DNA of 64,000 nt from Lepidodermella squamata. Lineage: Eukaryota; Gastrotricha. The notes below the pieces were generated by a model. That model was not told where the DNA came from. It saw only the letters and a program-made list of their open reading frames with translations, and did no database searches. The stretch is from positions 620,001 to 684,000 of the forward strand of contig JBLDXI010000012.1 in assembly GCA_047495785.1 (NCBI GenBank), read 5' to 3'. This document shows, piece after piece, positions 59,515 to 64,000 of this stretch. The translations under genes and the position numbers were made by a program. Position 1 is the first letter of the stretch. Each line of letters opens with the position of its first letter.

Positions 59515-60941
59515 ATGTCAGCGGAACCAACAGCAACAGAGAAGACTGTCGTCAGTAAGTTAATGACTCAAATTTCATGGAAGTTTCATTCGATCCTCTG
59601 CTCAATTTTCTTTAGAAGCCAAAGTCAACGGCACCGTCAAATGGTTTAACGTGCGTGCTGGATACGGCTTTATTACCAGGTGATTATGCGTTATTTGTGT
59701 TTGCAATCTTTCATTCCTATTTTCTCACTAGATCCGACACTAATGAGGATATTTTTGTTCATCGAGTAAGTGATGCCTTCTGTACGCAATATCATAAGTT
59801 TTCATTGCTTCTTTCTTAGACTGCCATCTTGAAAAATAATCCATCCAAAGCCGTCCGAAGCGTCGGTGATGAAGAGGTTGTGGAATTCGACGTCGTTCAA
59901 GGCGAGAAGGGCCTCGAAGCTGCGAATGTGACGGGGCCCGAAGGCGGTCCTGTCAAGGGCAGTGAATACGCTCCTGCTCGTGGACGTGGTCGTTTCCGCG
60001 GCTATCGTGGTGGAAGGGGACGCGGCGGCTATCGCCGTGGTCGCTCGGCTGGCAAGGTAATTAATTGTTATTCCTAAAGGTCGCCTATCACCTAATAGAA
60101 TTGCTGTAATGTTATCTCAACGTACATCTAAATTCATCTTCAATTTAAAAATCGCGAATGCTATTTATAGGCATATTGAGGCCTAGCGACCAGTCCCGAG
60201 GGATCAGCGCGAATTAGCCCATTTGTTTTTTTTTGACGTGTCCTTGATGTTAATGATATTCTGTTCACTTATTTGCTACAGGGAGACGAAAACGGCGAAG
60301 GCGAAGGGGAAGGTGATGACGACGGCGGTTCCGGCGAAGAAGCTGCACCTGCTCCTCGATCCGCTCCTGCTGGTGGCCGTGGAGGATTCCGCGGAGGCCG
60401 AGGAAGGGGAGGATTCCGCGGCAGAGGGGGACAAGGTCGCGGAAGGGGACGCGGCGGCCGTGGCGGATCCAACGGTAACGGAAAGGACATTGGCGAAGAT
60501 GAAGTACCGCGCGGAAGAGGCGGAAATTCACAGGGTGATGAAGAATTTGAAGGTCAAGGTGGTGACCAAGGCGGCGATCGCCCAAGGACTGGCGGCCGAG
60601 GTGGCCCACGTGGAGGCCGCGGTGGTAACGGTGGTAATGGCGGCGGTCGCGGTGGTAACTACGGCGGCGGCGGCAGGTGTGTTCTCTAGCTACTTTTTAT
60701 ATTGAAATTGACAACTAAATTAATATCCGAGGTGAAATGGGCCTTGATCGATGTGATGATCAACATCAAGGTTGATACCAATGGCTTGTGATAACTATTT
60801 TTCTATTACAGGCGCCCATATGTTTTCCGTCGTGGGGGACGCGGACGCGGAGGCCGACGTGGCGGAGGAAACGGTGACAATAACCATAATGGAGTCGAAT
60901 CTGGAGGCGATGACGCCGCCGGAGGCACCTCGACCGTTTAA
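59515..60941 (+). CDS. Y-box cold-shock-domain RGG protein
   Basis: Exons 59515-59554, 59616-59679, 59732-59765, 59820-60056, 60282-60676 and 60812-60941 give 299 residues. The cold-shock domain (about 17-92) has both RNA-binding motifs: [15 protein letters not shown] (RNP1) and DIFVHRTAI (RNP2), with [20 protein letters not shown]. The remaining two thirds alternate acidic Gly/Glu stretches with RGG/RGRGG blocks, the nucleic-acid-binding tail of YBX/CEY proteins. It probably packages mRNA and regulates its translation and stability. Intron 4 (60057-60281) is long for this locus; reading through it adds VINCYS and stops at 60077, a possible short isoform. The exon 5 frame is fixed by [11 protein letters not shown]; the antisense of this GC-rich exon also looks open but is a composition artefact. 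Confidence 0.94.
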
Positions 60942-62784
60942 GTCGCACTTTCCACTAGCCAGGGTCGAGCGGAGCAAAGGAAGGGTCTACGCGTTTCTGA
61001 GTTATTAGATCAACCGCCTGAACATTATTGCGCTAATCTAGACCTTATAGAGTTTCATCACCTTTTGATTCATCTTGTCTTCTCTGTTGGTTAAAAATAT
61101 CTGATTTTGATTGGAATTTTGAGTGGTTTGATTATCATCATGATTTCTCTTGAGCTTTGTTAACATGTATTGGTGAACCACTTTGGCCATCTATGCCAAT
61201 CAATCGTTGTTAAAGTTATGCGTTGGTGTATTCCGCAGCTGCTAAGCGAACTGATAACATCAGTCATTGTCAATGTGCTTTTTTGCAATAGGCCCTAGGT
61301 AGAGCGCACGCGTAACAACAAGAAAAAGAACATCTCTGTGTCTCATTCATCTATATACGTCATCTATATAGCATTGCGCTTTGAAAGATCACTTTAATTG
61401 CGAAAAAGCTTGTAATGTTTGAACTGTAGCGTGGTATCATCCTTTCAAACTTACTGCTTTAAAAATTTCACGTCATCCATTCACGCTACTCGATACCAAC
61501 TGTTAGATTCAATTACTGTGTTGTAGTAATGCTTCACTCTGTCACAATGCAATATCGAATATCGAATAGGCAGGTGAAGCGTGGTGCTTCACGATATCAA
61601 AAGTCAACAATTCGATGCATGAACCTAACATCATGCTCCTTCATGTGTTACGAATAAGTCTAATATTAGGAGCAGATATATCTACATATTATTCTACTGC
61701 AGCCAACACTTCTGCTGATACCGAATATATTTTTTTATGTTCGGGCGATTATATAGAGTTGTATACAGCGCTGCCTTTCTTTTCTACGATTTCAACAGTT
61801 AGGATTAGTCCGTATTGTGATCCAACGAATGGTTTGTATAGAGCCTCTCTGTATAAATCAGGCGTTGTTAAACTCAGTCATTCTTACTAATTGCTTCATA
61901 TCTTTTGAAACGAATTTGATTTAGTTGTAACCGTTGTTTTTCTCATCATCCGACTTTGCATCAACAAAAGTAACCTGATCTTCCTACTGTAACGACGATA
62001 GCTGTCACCTACGAATCACACTATTAACTGAATGCACTGCTCTATAGGCTGTTGTGTGACAACTTGCAAGATCATTCTTCTTATGCTGTCTTCATCTTTT
62101 TCTTGTTGTCACTCTGCTAGGCTACGAGTATTATTCTGCTCGGCTTTTTACTCGAATATTATCACCAACACTAATTATTTCGTTTATACTAACTACCTGC
62201 CCTGGTCATATCGTCTCTCTATTCAGCCTTTTGGAATCGATCAAGTGTGATTTTTGTTCTTGTTTGTAATAAGTACTTTAGCACCACGTTTTAAGGTGGG
62301 CTCGCACTTCGATGATGATGATTTGATTCGATTATTGTCTGATCTGCATGACTGACATTCATTTATCCACTACCCTACCCTGCTTTGTTTTCGTGAAAAC
62401 TTGGCTGAGGTTTGAGGACGGTTTCCTGTTGCTCCGCGTGGTCCTGTTGGCGATTACTTATTTGAGTTTGATATAGCTCCGCCTCTTATTAGATGCTACA
62501 TAAACCAATTATTGTATGATTGTGTCAGTATGTTATTCCACTCATATATGAACACCAATATATGATAAAATGAATACTATATAAAAAGAATATATACAAC
62601 AACATCAACTGTTCGTTTTAGTATTTCTCGTGTCTTGTTCTATTTAGCGCCATGTAATAAAATTAAAAATTAATCCTCTTGCAACGCTTTTTTAATCCGT
62701 TATATTTGCACCCAATGACAGAACGTGTTTTGCCTTTGCTATTTAGTACCCATACTAAAACAGTTGATCAAAGCATTAACACAA
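60942..62784. other. 3' region of the Y-box gene and MBLAC1 leader
   Basis: About 1.8 kb of AT-rich sequence with short chance frames only. An acceptor GCTATTTAG ends at 62746, 38 bases before the MBLAC1 ATG. Confidence 0.5.
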
Positions 62785-63607
62785 ATGGAGACCGATCAAT
62801 ACCAGGTCGTGGTTCTTCGTGAAGGCTTCTCCTCGATGGATGAACGAGGTAAGTCTCTTGAAGAAATCGATCTGTCAAAATGCTTATGAAATTGTATTCA
62901 GGCCGATGCAAAGCAAACGGCACAATGACGTTGATTCGAGGCAGAGGGCGCAACATAATCGTTGATACCGGCAGTCCTACTGATAGAGATATTCTTCTGC
63001 AAGGTTGGCTGCAATAATGCCGCAAATGAGGTTTCAAAATAACGTCATTTTTGTTAGCTTTGGCTAATCACAGCCTCACTCCGGACGATATTACCTACTG
63101 CATTACCACGCACGGCCATCCTGATCACTGTGGTAACATCAATCTGTTTACCAATGCGCAACATGTCTTTGGATATCACGTTTTTCGTGGAGAAATTTAC
63201 GTGGCTCATGATTTCATTGAGGTATTGCCCAAAAATGACATGAAATTAATTAAAGAAATGATAAATCAATCTGTTAGGGTATTCCCTATGAAATCGACAA
63301 TGACGACTTGTATGTGATTGCCACTCCGGGCCACTGCCTAGACGACGTCTCTGTCATTGTGAGGAACACACCCGATGGAACAGTCTGTGTCGCTGGCGAC
63401 CTTTTCGAACGTGAGGAAGATATTGTAGTGTCTCCCGAGCTGTGGCGTCGCAATTCGGGAAATGCTGAAATGCAAGCATTGAGCCGAGCTCGAATTCTTT
63501 CCCTTGCCGATGTGATCATTCCGGGCCATGGGCCGGCTTTTTATGTCAGAGACGAGCACCGAAAAATCGCCGAGTCTGACACTATTGCAGAAGAATGTTC
63601 GCCTTGA
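62785..63607 (+). CDS. MBLAC1: MBLAC1-type metallo-beta-lactamase-fold hydrolase
   Basis: Exons 62785-62848, 62902-63003, 63058-63221 and 63278-63607 give 219 residues. The metallo-beta-lactamase core is visible: NIIVDTGSPTDRD, the zinc-binding THGHPDHCGN (HxHxDH), TPGHCLDDVSVIV (third histidine), VCVAGDLFERE (bridging Asp) and VIIPGHGPAFYV (final His). Size and motifs fit MBLAC1 (SWIP-10 in C. elegans). Human MBLAC1 has been linked to histone pre-mRNA 3' cleavage, and SWIP-10 to glial control of dopamine neurons. No signal peptide. Confidence 0.9.
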
Positions 63608-63946
63608 GTCAATCTAACAACAACTTCCAAAAAAAACTTGAAGACATAAAATTCAAAAATGTGCTGCAGCAACTTAAATAAGCGTTGTTAAAAAATTGCG
63701 TTATTTAAAAATTGCTGCTGACATGATTGTAGAGCGCCTGGTGACGGTGGTTTTACGGCTCAATTTGTCAACTTGAAACCATGTCAGCTCTAAGCTTTTT
63801 TCAATTTCTTTTCCTCATTTTCATCGCAGAGAACCGTTGGTGATATATGTAAAGTTGAGTTCTCTAGTCTCCAGGAACCCAAGATTAATAGATTTCATTT
63901 TTTGATCCTACGTATTTTTTTATTTGATTTAGAATTTATCAATAAA
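63608..63946. other. Spacer before the last gene
   Basis: 339 bp with no gene and no clear AATAAA for MBLAC1. It ends in a T-rich acceptor (TTTTTATTTGATTTAG, to 63932) 14 bases before the next ATG. Confidence 0.45.
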
Positions 63947-64000
63947 ATGACGGCCGAAGTTGTTGACAAAATCCGACTACCTTCAGATTCAAACGACGAG
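63947..64000 (+). CDS. Start of a further gene (18 codons in window)
   Basis: ATG in good context (ATAAAATGAC) opens a frame MTAEVVDKIRLPSDSNDE that runs off the right edge. A strong acceptor-like site 14 bases upstream matches the pattern of other genes here. Too short to identify. Confidence 0.55.
   Translation, partial: MTAEVVDKIRLPSDSNDE

Noticed and set aside
60265-60609. Long minus-strand open frame rich in Arg/Pro/Leu
   Set aside because: It is the antisense of the RGG-coding exon of the Y-box gene. Its openness comes from GC-rich glycine and arginine codons; there is no domain and no splice support.
1-64000. Nematode origin
   Set aside because: Short introns with TTTCAG acceptors and probable trans-splicing suggested it, but CCDC39 implies motile cilia or flagella, which nematodes lack.

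Overview
This window is nuclear DNA of a compact animal genome. Almost every gene is broken by short GT-AG introns, most of them 43-61 bp with T-rich TTTCAG or TTTTAG acceptors. The proteins are unmistakably metazoan: Crumbs, UBR4, PIG-A, prohibitin-2, TM9SF2, a myosin-VII-type tail and a Y-box protein. CCDC39, the axonemal ruler protein, implies motile cilia or flagella, which argues against a nematode. Nearly every start codon lies 2-50 bases downstream of a splice-acceptor-like AG with no nearby donor, and several same-strand genes are only 59-340 bp apart. Together these suggest spliced-leader trans-splicing and operon-like clusters. A free-living flatworm such as Macrostomum would fit; that is inference, not proof.

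Layout, left to right. 1-5057 (+) is the 3' part of a crumbs gene (EGF and laminin-G repeats, membrane anchor, ERLI tail). 7706-8297 (+) is a second, diverged last-EGF/membrane/ERLI module. 9416-25544 (-) holds a complete UBR4 (about 5145 residues) that reads as two adjacent ORFs 206 bp apart: an N-terminal half with the UBR box and a C-terminal half with the E3 module. 25545-27516 holds an inverted repeat and decayed-looking coding sequence. 27517-30819 (+) is CCDC39. It is followed by a 54-residue membrane microprotein (31928-32203) and an unidentified basic protein (32849-33754).

33878-37477 (-) is a tight cluster LRMDA, PHB2, PIGA. A mariner-like MITE follows at 37599-37777. GCSH and TM9SF2 form a + strand pair (39071-41933), followed by aprataxin (42928-43765). 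44250-48830 (-) is a second tight cluster: two tandem ethanolamine-kinase-type genes and MRPL44, the last two only 59 bp apart. A 5'-truncated non-LTR retrotransposon with a 15-bp target duplication sits at 48974-49632. 49648-54238 is gene-poor. 54239-57023 (+) encodes a MyTH4-FERM protein that looks like a myosin VIIa tail without a motor. A small unidentified minus-strand gene (58696-about 59174) stands head-to-head with a Y-box/cold-shock RGG protein (59515-60941). MBLAC1 (62785-63607) and the first 18 codons of another gene close the window.

Two genes bear on cell polarity or tail-cargo functions (Crumbs, the MyTH4-FERM protein) and one on cilia (CCDC39). The remainder are housekeeping genes: ubiquitin ligase, GPI anchor synthesis, mitochondrial proteins, phospholipid synthesis and DNA repair. 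Exon boundaries were worked out by hand from reading frame, splice sites and remembered family sequences; phases were checked for every multi-exon model.
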